28,150 nucleotides of DNA from the NCBI GenBank assembly GCA_002454975.1, contig DKJZ01000061.1, forward strand, positions 1-28,150, read 5' to 3'. The stretch is from Hylemonella sp. UBA6679 (GTDB lineage Bacteria > Pseudomonadota > Gammaproteobacteria > Burkholderiales > Burkholderiaceae_C). This document shows positions 13,838 through 21,741 of this stretch, piece after piece. The first letter of the stretch is position 1. Each line of letters starts with the position of its first letter. The notes under the pieces are model-generated. The model had not been told where the DNA came from. It ran no database searches and saw only the letters and a list, made by a program, of their open reading frames with translations. The translations under genes were made by a program, and so were the position numbers.

Positions 13838-15253
13838 ATGGCCAAGACCGTCGCAGACGTGATGAAGATGGTGAAAGAGAACGAAGTCAAGTTTGTTGAC
13901 TTCCGCTTCACCGATACCCGTGGCAAGTGGCAACACATCACTGCGCCCGTGTCGCAGTTTGATGAGAGCAAATTCGAAGACGGCCAGGCATTTGACGGTT
14001 CGTCGATCGCTGGCTGGAAGGGCATTGAAGCCTCCGACATGCTCTTGATTCCTGATGCCAAGAGCGCCTTCATCGACCCCTTCTTTGAAGAAACCACCTT
14101 GGTGCTGATCTGCGACGTGATCGAGCCCACCGACGGCAAGGCCTACGAGCGCGATCCCCGCTCCATTGCCAAGCGCGCCGAGACCTTCCTCAAGCAAACC
14201 GGCCTGGGCGACACCGCTTACTTCGGCCCCGAGCCAGAGTTCTTCTTGTTTGACGACGTGCGTTGGAGCACCGAGCCGAACAACACCTTCTACGCCATCG
14301 ACGAGTACGAGGCGCCCTGGAACAGCGGCACCAAAACCGAAGGCGGTAACCGCGGTCACCGCAACCGCGTCAAGGGCGGCTACTTCCCCGTGCCCCCCGT
14401 TGACAGCACGCACGACATGCGCAGCGAAATGTCCCTGATTCTTGAGTCGGTGGGCATCCCAGTTGAAGTGCACCACCACGAAGTGGCCGGCGCCGGCCAG
14501 TGCGAAATCGGCACCAAGTTCTCGACCCTGGTTGAGCGCGCCGACTGGACACTGATGCAAAAGTACGTGATCCACAACGTGGCCAACGCCTACGGCAAAA
14601 CCGCCACCTTCATGCCCAAGCCCTACGCTGGCGACAACGGCTCTGGCATGCACGTGCACCAGTCCATCTGGAAAGACGGCAAAAACCTGTTTGCTGGCAA
14701 CGGCTACGCTGGTTTGAGCGATTTCGCCCTGTACTACATCGGCGGCATCATCAAGCACGCACGCGCTTTGAACGCCATCACCAACCCCGGCACCAACAGC
14801 TACAAGCGCCTGGTGCCCCACTTTGAAGCACCGGTCAAGTTGGCTTACTCTGCCAAAAACCGCTCTGCGTCGATCCGTATCCCCAATGTGGCATCGGACA
14901 AAGGCCGTCGCGTGGAAGCCCGCTTCCCCGATCCATTGTGCAACCCCTACCTGGGCTTTGCCGCTTTGTTGATGGCCGGTCTGGACGGCGTGGAAAACAA
15001 AATCCACCCCGGCGAAGCTGCCAGCAAAGACCTCTACCACCTGCCCCCCGAAGAGGACAAACTGGTGCCCACCGTGTGCTCCAGCCTCGACCAGGCCCTG
15101 GAAGCGCTCAACAACGACCGCGCTTTCTTGACCAAAGGCGGCGTGTTCACCGACGCGTGGATCGACTCCTACATCGACCTCAAGATGCAAGAAGTCAACC
15201 GCAGCCGCGTGGAAGTCTCCCCGGTTGAGTACGACATGTACTACTCGCTGTGA
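13838..15253 (+). CDS. glnA: Glutamine synthetase type I
   Basis: ATP-dependent ligation of ammonia to glutamate, the main ammonium-assimilating enzyme; the active form is a cytoplasmic dodecamer. 471 residues, the usual length for GSI. Landmarks are the N-terminal FVDFRFTDTRGKWQH, the DGSSIAGW latch loop, the GPEPEFFLFD metal site, KPYAGDNGSGMHVHQS at the ATP/glutamate site, and NRSASIRIP. The adenylylation tyrosine lies in DLYHLPPEE (Tyr400), so the enzyme belongs to the GSI-beta class regulated by GlnE. The ATG at 13838 has an AGGAG ribosome site six bases upstream. Expression is predicted to be nitrogen-controlled through the sigma-54 promoter and the two NtrC sites. A strong terminator follows. 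Confidence 0.98.
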   Translation: MAKTVADVMKMVKENEVKFVDFRFTDTRGKWQHITAPVSQFDESKFEDGQAFDGSSIAGWKGIEASDMLLIPDAKSAFIDPFFEETTLVLICDVIEPTDGKAYERDPRSIAKRAETFLKQTGLGDTAYFGPEPEFFLFDDVRWSTEPNNTFYAIDEYEAPWNSGTKTEGGNRGHRNRVKGGYFPVPPVDSTHDMRSEMSLILESVGIPVEVHHHEVAGAGQCEIGTKFSTLVERADWTLMQKYVIHNVANAYGKTATFMPKPYAGDNGSGMHVHQSIWKDGKNLFAGNGYAGLSDFALYYIGGIIKHARALNAITNPGTNSYKRLVPHFEAPVKLAYSAKNRSASIRIPNVASDKGRRVEARFPDPLCNPYLGFAALLMAGLDGVENKIHPGEAASKDLYHLPPEEDKLVPTVCSSLDQALEALNNDRAFLTKGGVFTDAWIDSYIDLKMQEVNRSRVEVSPVEYDMYYSL

Positions 15254-15278
15254 TGGCGTGTTGAACGCAAGTTCAGTG

Positions 15279-15307
15279 AAAAAGGACGGCGCAAGCCGTC
15301 CTTTTTT
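15279..15307 (+). terminator. Rho-independent terminator after glnA
   Basis: AAAAAGGACGGC (15279-15290) and GCCGTCCTTTTT (15295-15306) form a 12-base stem with the tetraloop GCAA and a T-run. It should limit read-through from glnA into ntrB/ntrC. The A-rich left arm could make it partly bidirectional. Confidence 0.94.
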
Positions 15308-15367
15308 CTTGGCCGCACGGATGACGCCATGCCGGCCTGCTTGCACAATGTGGCCACAGATCTGTCC

Positions 15368-15886
15368 ATGTTGTTTGCCATGATGTTTGTTTCGCCTCTC
15401 ACTGCTTTGCGCCTGCATGGCGCTGTGCTTGCCACTGCCTTTGCTGGCGTGGTGGTGGCACACCTTGCGCTACCCAGTTCTGTCCTTGCCCAAGAGCGCA
15501 TTTACCGCTGCGGCAACGAGTACACCAACACCTTGCCGCCAGGCAACCGCAGCCACTGCAAACCCATCGAGGGTGGGGCGGTCACTGTCATTCCTGCGCC
15601 ACCCAAACAGGTGGCCTTGGCCAAGCCCGCAGAGCCAGCGGCTGAGCCGCGCGGGCGCGACAGCGAGGCGCGTCAAATCCTTGAGGCAGAATTGCGCAAG
15701 ACGCGCAGCAAGCGCGATGAGCTCTTGGAGGCCTACAACCATGGTGAACCTGAAAAGCTCGGCAGTGAGTCGCGCAACCACCAAAAGTACCTTGACCGGG
15801 TGGCGGCCATGAAGTCCTCCCTGGATCGCTTGGAGCAAGACATCGTGGGCATCAACCGGGAACTGTCCCGGCTCCCCAACAGGTAG
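15368..15886 (+). CDS. Secreted small coiled-coil protein (DUF4124-like), uncharacterised
   Basis: About 172 residues with an N-terminal hydrophobic export signal (to roughly residue 40, cut near VLAQE). A short Cys-pair segment follows (YRCGNEYTNTLPPGNRSHC), resembling the start of DUF4124 domains. After a Pro/Ala linker, the C-terminal 90 residues are charged and probably a coiled coil (SEARQILEAELRKTRSKRDEL, then LDRVAAMKSSLDRLEQDI). The start is uncertain among ATG 15368, 15380 and 15383, with 15329 also in frame. It lies between the glnA terminator and ntrB, ending only 7 bases before ntrB, so it probably shares a message with ntrB/ntrC. A periplasmic location is inferred; the function is unknown. 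Confidence 0.75.
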   Translation: MLFAMMFVSPLTALRLHGAVLATAFAGVVVAHLALPSSVLAQERIYRCGNEYTNTLPPGNRSHCKPIEGGAVTVIPAPPKQVALAKPAEPAAEPRGRDSEARQILEAELRKTRSKRDELLEAYNHGEPEKLGSESRNHQKYLDRVAAMKSSLDRLEQDIVGINRELSRLPNR

Positions 15887-15893
15887 AGGCCCC

Positions 15894-16988
15894 ATGAACC
15901 CTCCTCAAACCAGCCCGGGCACACAGCCGGGCAACCACCCGCAGCGTTTTGAGGCCTTTGACCTGCTCGCGACCTTGGTGGCCGTGGTGCGCAGCGACGC
16001 CAGTGTGGTGTTTTGCAACGCCGCCCTAGAAGATGCCATGGGCGTATCGCGCCGCCACATTGCGTCGAGCAATTTTGCCGCCAGCTTCACCGACCCGCAG
16101 ACCTTGCGCCAAGCCCTCACAGGGGTGACCGGCAACAAATTTGCCGCCCTGCGTTTTGAGGCGAGTTTGAAGCGCCCAGGCCGCGACCTGCTGCCTGCGC
16201 ACGTCATCGTCACCCAAACCGACCAACCCGACGAGGTGATTGTTGAGCTTGTGCCACTCGAGCAGCAGGCCCGCCAAGAGCGCGAAGAGCGCTTGCTCGA
16301 TCAGGCGCAGGCCAACAAAGAGCTCATCCGCAATTTGGCCCATGAAATCAAAAACCCCTTGGGCGGCATACGCGGGGCAGCGCAGTTGCTGGAGTTGGAG
16401 ATCAACTCCGACGAGCTCAGCGAGTACACCCAGGTCATCATCCACGAGGCCGACCGCCTGCAAACCCTGGTGGACCGCTTGCTCGCACCGCACCGCCGCC
16501 CGCACGTGGTGGGCGATGTGAACATCCACGAGGTGTGCGAGCGTGTGCGCACCCTGATTCAGGCCGAGTTTCCCAAGGGCTTGAGCGTGGTGCGCGATTA
16601 CGACACCTCGCTGCCCGAGTTTCGCGGCGACCGCGAACAACTCATACAGACCTTGCTCAACATCAGCCACAACGCGGCTCAGGCCTTGTCAGAGCGCATC
16701 CAATCAGGCGATGCTGAGATCACCTTCATGACCCGCGTGGCCCGTCAGGTGACTTTTGGCAAACAACGTTACCGGTTGGCATTGGAATTGCATGTCATGG
16801 ACAACGGGCCCGGTATACCGGACGAGATCAAGGACCGCATTTTTTACCCGCTGGTGTCGGGCAGAGAAGGTGGCTCTGGCCTGGGGCTGACATTGGCACA
16901 AACCTTTGTTCAACAGCACCATGGCACGATCGAGTGCGACAGCGAACCAGGCCGGACGGATTTCAAAATTTTAATTCCGCTGCCCTAA
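15894..16988 (+). CDS. glnL: Nitrogen-regulation sensor histidine kinase NtrB
   Basis: A cytoplasmic histidine kinase/phosphatase (NtrB, also GlnL) that controls NtrC phosphorylation in response to PII. 364 residues with no membrane segment. A PAS domain spans about 20-120. The phospho-acceptor His150 is in LAHEIKNPLGGIRGAAQLL. The ATPase domain has LLNISHNAAQAL (N box), DNGPGIP (G1), IFYPLVSG and GSGLGLTLA (G2). The HEIKNPLGG form with a soluble PAS is typical of NtrB. The ATG at 15894 has GAGG a few bases upstream. It is followed by ntrC after 28 bases. Confidence 0.96.
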   Translation: MNPPQTSPGTQPGNHPQRFEAFDLLATLVAVVRSDASVVFCNAALEDAMGVSRRHIASSNFAASFTDPQTLRQALTGVTGNKFAALRFEASLKRPGRDLLPAHVIVTQTDQPDEVIVELVPLEQQARQEREERLLDQAQANKELIRNLAHEIKNPLGGIRGAAQLLELEINSDELSEYTQVIIHEADRLQTLVDRLLAPHRRPHVVGDVNIHEVCERVRTLIQAEFPKGLSVVRDYDTSLPEFRGDREQLIQTLLNISHNAAQALSERIQSGDAEITFMTRVARQVTFGKQRYRLALELHVMDNGPGIPDEIKDRIFYPLVSGREGGSGLGLTLAQTFVQQHHGTIECDSEPGRTDFKILIPLP

Positions 16989-17016
16989 ACAGCATTGACC
17001 TGAGGTGACCAGCCAC

Positions 17017-18570
17017 ATGAAGCCCATCTGGATCGTGGACGATGACCAGTCCATCCGCTTTGTGCTGGAAAAAGCCTTGCTGCGTGAGCAATTGCCCACG
17101 CGCAGCTTCACCAACCCCAAAGACGTGCTGAGCGCCCTGCAAACCGCAGCCGACGACGAGTTGCCGCAAATTTTGGTGAGCGACATCCGCATGCCTGGGG
17201 GCACTGGGCTGGATTTGCTGGAAAAAGTCAAAGCCAAAATCCCGGGCTTGCCTGTCATCATCATGACGGCTTTCTCGGATTTGGACAGCGCTGTGTCGGC
17301 CTTTCAGGGCGGGGCGTTTGAGTACCTGCCCAAACCCTTTGACCTGCCCAAAGCCCTCGAGCTGATCCGCCGTGCGGTGGACGAAAGCCAGCGCGAAGAG
17401 GTGGCTGAAGAACGCATGCAAGCCGCCCCAGAGATGTTGGGCCAAGCACCGGCCATGCAGGATGTGTTTCGGGCCATTGGGCGTTTGAGCCAAAGCAATG
17501 TGACGGTGCTCATCACCGGCGAGTCGGGCTCGGGCAAAGAGCTGGTGGCTCGCGCGCTGCACAAGCACTCACCCCGCGCCAATGGGCCGTTTGTTGCTAT
17601 CAATACCGCAGCAATCCCGAAAGATTTGCTGGAGAGCGAGTTGTTTGGCCATGAGCGCGGGGCCTTCACCGGCGCGCAAACCATGCGCCGTGGCCGCTTT
17701 GAGCAGGCCGAGGGCGGCACCTTGTTTTTGGATGAAATCGGCGACATGCCCTTTGATTTGCAAACGCGTTTGCTGCGGGTGCTCAGCGACGGTCACTTCT
17801 ACCGCGTCGGCGGCCACAGCGCTGTCAAAGCCAATGTGCGGGTGATTGCTGCCACCCACCAAGACCTGGAGCAACGCGTCAAAGACGGCGGCTTTCGTGA
17901 GGACTTGTTTCACCGCCTCAATGTGATTCGCCTGCGCTTGCCTGCGCTGCGCGAGCGCCGCGAAGACGTGCCCATGCTGACCCGCCACTTCTTGCAAGAA
18001 AGTGCCAAGCAACTCGGGGTGGAGCCCAAGCGCATTTCCGAGCCCGCTTTGCAAGGCCTGATGTCCTTTGATTTCCCAGGCAATGTGCGCCAGCTGGAAA
18101 ACATTTGCCACTGGCTCACCGTGATGGCCCCAGCGCAGGTGGTGGAGTCCAAAGACCTGCCGCCAGAGGTGGTTCATCAGACCAGCGTGTCTGCCTATGT
18201 CAGTTTGGCGCCGGGTGCGTCTGAGGTGGCTTTATCGGCCCCATCTGCTGAGCCGCCCCAAGGTGCCGTGGCCTCAGGCGCGGCGCCTTTGGTGCAGGCC
18301 CCTGCGCCTTACGTGGGTTTGCCGGCCGGTGAGGCCTTGCAGGCCTTGGGGCAGTTGCCACCCTGGGAAGATGCCTTAAGCCGCGAGGCCTTGGCCCTGC
18401 TCAACGCGGGCCGTTTGGATGTGTGGGAGCAACTCACCCAGCGCTTTGAGCGCAAGCTCATTGAGGCGGCCTTGGCCAGCACCAAGGGCCGCCGCATCGA
18501 GGCAGCGCACAAGCTGGGCATCGGGCGCAACACCATCACCCGAAAAATCCAGGAGCTGGGCCTGGAGTGA
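17017..18570 (+). CDS. glnG: Nitrogen-regulation response regulator NtrC (sigma-54 activator)
   Basis: An enhancer-binding activator of sigma-54 RNA polymerase. 517 residues. The receiver domain (1 to about 120) carries WIVDDDQS, the phosphorylation site Asp56 in SDIRMPGGTGLDLL, and a PKPFD lysine. The AAA+ domain (about 140-380) has Walker A GESGSGKE (168-175), the sigma-54-contacting GAFTGA loop (215-220) and GTLFLDEIGD. The C-terminal Fis-type helix-turn-helix is EAAHKLGIGRNTITRKIQELGLE. Between the AAA+ and DNA-binding domains lies an Ala/Pro-rich linker (about 390-450), which makes the protein longer than E. coli NtrC (469 residues). The ATG at 17017 is used; an in-frame GTG at 17005 is an alternative. 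Its probable targets include the two enhancer sites upstream of glnA. Confidence 0.96.
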   Translation: MKPIWIVDDDQSIRFVLEKALLREQLPTRSFTNPKDVLSALQTAADDELPQILVSDIRMPGGTGLDLLEKVKAKIPGLPVIIMTAFSDLDSAVSAFQGGAFEYLPKPFDLPKALELIRRAVDESQREEVAEERMQAAPEMLGQAPAMQDVFRAIGRLSQSNVTVLITGESGSGKELVARALHKHSPRANGPFVAINTAAIPKDLLESELFGHERGAFTGAQTMRRGRFEQAEGGTLFLDEIGDMPFDLQTRLLRVLSDGHFYRVGGHSAVKANVRVIAATHQDLEQRVKDGGFREDLFHRLNVIRLRLPALRERREDVPMLTRHFLQESAKQLGVEPKRISEPALQGLMSFDFPGNVRQLENICHWLTVMAPAQVVESKDLPPEVVHQTSVSAYVSLAPGASEVALSAPSAEPPQGAVASGAAPLVQAPAPYVGLPAGEALQALGQLPPWEDALSREALALLNAGRLDVWEQLTQRFERKLIEAALASTKGRRIEAAHKLGIGRNTITRKIQELGLE

Positions 18571-18579
18571 GCCAAACAA

Positions 18580-18614
18580 AACGCCAGCGCACCTTGCGGT
18601 GGCTGGCGTTGCTT
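18580..18614 (+). terminator. Probable terminator after ntrC
   Basis: AACGCCAGC (18580-18588) pairs with GCTGGCGTT (18602-18610), and inside it CACC pairs with GGTG around a TTGC loop, with one bulged base. Only a short T-run (CTTT) follows, so termination may be moderate. Confidence 0.65.
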
Positions 18615-18618
18615 TGTC

Positions 18619-18670
18619 GCGTTAATCAGTGACGCTGATCAGACGCGTTGATCAGTGACGCAGATCAGTC
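18619..18670. repeat. 26-base tandem repeat (two copies) between ntrC and the Bug receptor gene
   Basis: Unit 1 (18619-18644) and unit 2 (18645-18670) match at 23 of 26 positions. Each starts GCGTT and contains ATCAGTGACGC followed by GATCAG. The TGATCA palindromes within the array can pair with each other. Unit 2 covers the stop codon of the minus-strand Bug receptor gene (18665-18667), so the end of that protein is encoded in the repeat. Confidence 0.8.
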
Positions 18671-19621
18671 GATCTTGATGCCTACCGTCTTGATGGTCTT
18701 GGCCCAGTAAGCCGTGTCGTTGGCCACCAGCTTGCCCAAGCCTTCGGGGTTGAGGTAGCGCAGCTCGATGCCAGCCGCGTCTGCACGGGCTTTGACCTCG
18801 GGCATCTCAAAGGCTTTTTTCACTTCAGCGCTGAGCTTGTTGACGATGGCTGGCGGCGTGCCGGCTGGTGCAAACAAGCCCACCCAAGCCTCAAGTTTGA
18901 AGTCGGGCAAACCTGCCTCGGCGGTGGTGGGCAGGTTGGGCATTTGGGGGTGACGTGTGTTACCGGTCACGGCAAAGGCCTTGAGCTTGCCGGCTTGCAC
19001 ATGGCTCATCACCGAGGGTGGGGTGGTGATGAAAATCTGCACCTGGCCGCTCAGCACATCTTGCACGGCCGGGCCAGAACCACGGTAAGGAATGTGGGTG
19101 ATGAAGGTGCCGGTTTGCTGCTTGAACATCTCGGTGCCAATGTGCGAGAGCGAGCCGTTGCCCTGCGAGGCGTAGTTGAGCTTGCCTGGGTTGGCCTTGA
19201 GGTAGCTGACAAACTCTTTGAGGTTGTTGGCCGGCACCGAGGGGTGCACCGCAATCATGTTGGTGGCTACGGTCAGCAAGGCCACGGGCGTGAGGTCTTT
19301 TTGGTCCCAAGGCAGGTTGGGGGTGAGCGAGGGGTTGCCCACATGGTAGGCAGAGTAGGAAATCAGCAGGGTGTAACCATCGGGTTTGGCACGGGCCACA
19401 GCGCCGTAAGCCACATTGCCTGAGCCGCCTGCTCGGTTGTCAATCACCACAGACTGGCCGATCAGTCGGCTCAGTGGTTCGTTGAGCAAACGGGCCGAGG
19501 TGTCCACCACGCCGCCGGGTGGGTTAGGAACAATCAGCGTGATGGGCTTGGTGGGAAAGTCTTGGGCCACAGCGGCAGCGCCGCACACCAGGGCCAGCGC
19601 AGTCATCAGATGTTTGATCAT
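18665..19621 (-). CDS. Tripartite tricarboxylate transporter (Bug/TctC family) substrate-binding protein
   Basis: A periplasmic solute receptor of 318 residues. A signal peptide (MIKHLMTALALVCGAAAVA, cut before QDFP) precedes the standard family start FPTKPITLIVPNPPGGVVDTSAR. The ligand-loop region NRAGGSGNVAYGAVA follows, then KPDGYTLLI, LNYASQGNGSLSHIGTEMF, HIPYRGSGPAVQDVLSGQV and GLFAPAGTPPAIVNKL. Bug proteins bind carboxylates and related small molecules. No TctA/TctB membrane genes are adjacent, the usual situation for the expanded Bug families of Burkholderiales, so the ligand and partner are unknown. The ATG at 19621 is chosen because the signal peptide begins there; the frame extends 15 codons further upstream. 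Confidence 0.92.
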   Translation of the reverse strand: MIKHLMTALALVCGAAAVAQDFPTKPITLIVPNPPGGVVDTSARLLNEPLSRLIGQSVVIDNRAGGSGNVAYGAVARAKPDGYTLLISYSAYHVGNPSLTPNLPWDQKDLTPVALLTVATNMIAVHPSVPANNLKEFVSYLKANPGKLNYASQGNGSLSHIGTEMFKQQTGTFITHIPYRGSGPAVQDVLSGQVQIFITTPPSVMSHVQAGKLKAFAVTGNTRHPQMPNLPTTAEAGLPDFKLEAWVGLFAPAGTPPAIVNKLSAEVKKAFEMPEVKARADAAGIELRYLNPEGLGKLVANDTAYWAKTIKTVGIKID

Positions 19622-19636
19622 GGTCGTTCGGTGAAA

Positions 19637-19666
19637 AGTAAAACGCAATTTTGCCGGATTTGCCAA
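19637..19666 (-). promoter_or_regulatory. Possible sigma-70 promoter for the Bug receptor gene
   Basis: On the minus strand TTGGCA (19666-19661) and TTTACT (19642-19637) are 18 bases apart, matching the -35 at five and the -10 at four of six positions. It lies just upstream of the ATG at 19621. By-eye assignment only. Confidence 0.35.
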
Positions 19667-19707
19667 GGCTTGGCTGTAACCTGCAAGACGCCCGCATAGG
19701 GGCTTGG

Positions 19708-20499
19708 TTAAGCGCTTGATGCCAGGGTGAGCACCACGGGGGTGTGGTCGCTGGGGCGTTCGTTGTTGCGTGGGGTTTTGTCGATCACGCAGGCGCGGGC
19801 TTGGTCTTTCAAAGCGTTGCTGATCAGGATGTGGTCAATGCGCAGGCCGCGGTTGCGGCGAAACGCAAAGTTCCGGTAATCCCACCAGCTGTAGCTTTTG
19901 GCGGGCTGCTCAAACAAACGCAGCGCGTCATGCAGACCCAGCGCGATCAAAGCGCGCAGGTGGTAGCGCTCTTCTTCGGTGCAGTGGATGGTTTCAAACA
20001 AGGCCACGGGGTCGTAGACATCGGCATCGTCAAATGTGATGTTGTAGTCGCCCATGAGCACCAGGCGGGGGGTGCGCGCCAGTTCCTCGCGCACCCAGGC
20101 GCGCAGGGCATCAAGCCAAGCCATCTTGTACTCAAATTTGTCCGAGCCGGGCTCTTGGCCATTGGGAAAGTAGGCGCCAATCACGCGTATGTCGCCGCTT
20201 GCGCTGCTCACCACGCCACTGATGACGCGGGCCATCTCATCGTCAAAACCGGGGATGTTGCGCGTCACATCTTGCACAGGCGCTTTGGTGATGAGCGCCA
20301 CGCCGTTGTAGGTTTTCTGGCCAAAGCACACGCTGTGGTAACCCGCCTCGGTGAAGGCCTCGTGCGGAAATTTATCGTCGGTGCATTTCAGTTCTTGCAA
20401 GGCCAGCACATCGATGCCGCCGTCTTGCGCAGCCAGCCAATCGAGCACTTGGGGCAGGCGCACGGGCAAAGAGTTGACGTTCCAAGTGGCAAGTTTCAT
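19708..20499 (-). CDS. xth: Exodeoxyribonuclease III (AP endonuclease)
   Basis: A Mg-dependent exonuclease/AP endonuclease of base-excision repair, 263 residues. Family motifs in order: MKLATWNVNSLPVRL at the N-terminus, ALQELKCTDDKFP with the metal-binding Glu, GYHSVCFGQKTYNGVALIT, YFPNGQEPGSDKFEYK, GDYNITFDDADVYDP with the catalytic Asp/Asn, LRIDHILIS, and the terminal ERPSDHTPVVLTL with the catalytic Asp-His. The ATG at 20499 begins exactly at the conserved first strand; 14 upstream in-frame codons are not conserved. It follows the DUF4337 gene and its terminator. Confidence 0.95.
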   Translation of the reverse strand: MKLATWNVNSLPVRLPQVLDWLAAQDGGIDVLALQELKCTDDKFPHEAFTEAGYHSVCFGQKTYNGVALITKAPVQDVTRNIPGFDDEMARVISGVVSSASGDIRVIGAYFPNGQEPGSDKFEYKMAWLDALRAWVREELARTPRLVLMGDYNITFDDADVYDPVALFETIHCTEEERYHLRALIALGLHDALRLFEQPAKSYSWWDYRNFAFRRNRGLRIDHILISNALKDQARACVIDKTPRNNERPSDHTPVVLTLASSA

Positions 20500-20510
20500 G
20501 AGCGCAGGCA

Positions 20511-20544
20511 ATAAAAAAAGGTGCGGCCATGATAGCTGCACCTT
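20511..20544 (-). terminator. Terminator between the DUF4337 gene and xth (minus strand)
   Basis: AAGGTGCGGC (20518-20527) pairs with GCTGCACCTT (20535-20544) with one G-T pair and a 7-base loop. Read on the minus strand the stem ends in a run of seven T (20519 down to 20513). It follows the DUF4337 stop by 21 bases. On the plus strand the hairpin is also followed, after GGGTGGG, by six T, so it could act both ways. Confidence 0.85.
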
Positions 20545-20565
20545 GGGTGGGTTTTTTCTTGCGTA

Positions 20566-21159
20566 TCAGAGGTGCATGGCAGCTGCAACGCCAATGAGCA
20601 CCCCCGCGCCACCCGCACCAAACATGGCGTATTCCAGCCACTTTTTACGGGTCAGCAGGGCAATGGCGGCCAGGGCAATCGCCACTTGCAGCACGGTGGT
20701 GGCTTGCGCCCAGCGGTGGTGCTGGTGCATTTGTTCATCGCTTTGGCGGTCCCAGGCGGTGGCGTCGGCCTCGAGCTTTTCAGCCACCGCTTTGATCTCG
20801 CCTTTTTCTTTTTCATAGCGGTCGACTTTGCCCTGGTACTTGGCTTTGTCTTCGTCTTTGGCGCTCAGGTCACGCGCGAGTTCAGCCAGCGATTGCTTGG
20901 TGCTTTTAGATTGAAAGTAGTTCCACTGGTTGGACGCTTCGGTTTTTTTGATGGCCGCGTTGTTCTTGAACAAACCCGCATTGGCCTGCGTGGCCCCGCC
21001 CATGTAGGCAAACAAAGCACCCACCGTGGCAATGATGGCGGTGAACATCGCAATTTGGTTGGTCATGCTGCCACCATGGTCGCCGCCATGGCCACCTTGT
21101 ATGGCGTGCTCAAGTTCGTGGTCGTGAGGGCCGTGTACGTGAAATCCGCCACCTGACAT
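20566..21159 (-). CDS. DUF4337 membrane protein
   Basis: A 197-residue protein of the DUF4337 type. A His/Gly-rich N-terminus (HVHGPHDHELEHAIQGGHGGDHGG) may bind metal. A membrane segment follows (about 35-57, IAMFTAIIATVGALFAYMGGA). Next is a charged helical/coiled-coil part (KKTEASNQWNYFQSKSTKQ to EKLEADATAWD), then two closely spaced membrane segments (about 150-170 and 178-196). The ATG at 21159 has an AAGGAG ribosome site. The function of the family is unknown. It is followed by a terminator and lies downstream of folA by 36 bases. Confidence 0.8.
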   Translation of the reverse strand: MSGGGFHVHGPHDHELEHAIQGGHGGDHGGSMTNQIAMFTAIIATVGALFAYMGGATQANAGLFKNNAAIKKTEASNQWNYFQSKSTKQSLAELARDLSAKDEDKAKYQGKVDRYEKEKGEIKAVAEKLEADATAWDRQSDEQMHQHHRWAQATTVLQVAIALAAIALLTRKKWLEYAMFGAGGAGVLIGVAAAMHL

Positions 21160-21195
21160 GGTGTGCTCCTTGCGTTAAAAAATGAAAACCTGCAG

Positions 21196-21711
21196 CTACT
21201 CGCGCCTGTAGGTGACAAAACTGTAGCCCAGGCCCGAGGCACTGGTGTGACGCTCGCGCGCCACCGCTTGCCAGCTGCTGTCCAACACCGGTGCGTAGGC
21301 ATCGCCTTCAAATGCAGCCTCAATTTCGGTGACCACCACCTCGTGTGCCAGTGGCAGCGCTTGGGCGTAAATTTGCGCGCCGCCCATCACCCACACCACT
21401 GGCGCATCACCACACGCCGCCCAGGCCGCGTCCAGGCTGTCAACGGCCAGCACCGAGGTGTTGGGTTTGTCCGCGAGCTGCTGTGCATCGAGCCAACCGG
21501 CTTGGCGGGTGATGACGATGTTTTTACGACCGGGCAGCGGCCGAAACGGGTGGGGCAGCGAGTCCCAGGTTTTGCGGCCCATCACCACCGGGCAGCCCAG
21601 GGTGGTGCGCTTGAAATGTGCCAGGTCTTCGGGCAGGTGCCAGGGCATGGTGCCATTGAGGCCAATCACGCCATTCGAAGCGCGCGCGTAAATCAGGTTG
21701 ATATCAGGCAT
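21196..21711 (-). CDS. folA: Dihydrofolate reductase
   Basis: NADPH-dependent reduction of dihydrofolate to tetrahydrofolate, regenerating the folate oxidised by ThyA. 171 residues, normal length. The motifs are INLIYARASNGVIGLNGTMPWHLPEDLAHFK, with the Met20-type loop and the active-site acidic residue in PEDL, then VVMGRKTWDSL, PLPGRKNIVIT and the VMGGAQIY cofactor loop. It lies 30 bases downstream of thyA on the same strand, the common thyA-folA pairing. Confidence 0.96.
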   Translation of the reverse strand: MPDINLIYARASNGVIGLNGTMPWHLPEDLAHFKRTTLGCPVVMGRKTWDSLPHPFRPLPGRKNIVITRQAGWLDAQQLADKPNTSVLAVDSLDAAWAACGDAPVVWVMGGAQIYAQALPLAHEVVVTEIEAAFEGDAYAPVLDSSWQAVARERHTSASGLGYSFVTYRRE

Positions 21712-21741
21712 GTGTGGCTGGCATGTATCTCTGATGCGCGC

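Noticed and set aside
13748..15463. Very long open frame (over 570 codons) on the minus strand opposite glnA
   Set aside because: It mirrors the codon structure of glnA, has no recognisable domain, and crosses the sigma-54 promoter and the glnA terminator. GC-rich codon bias produces such shadows.
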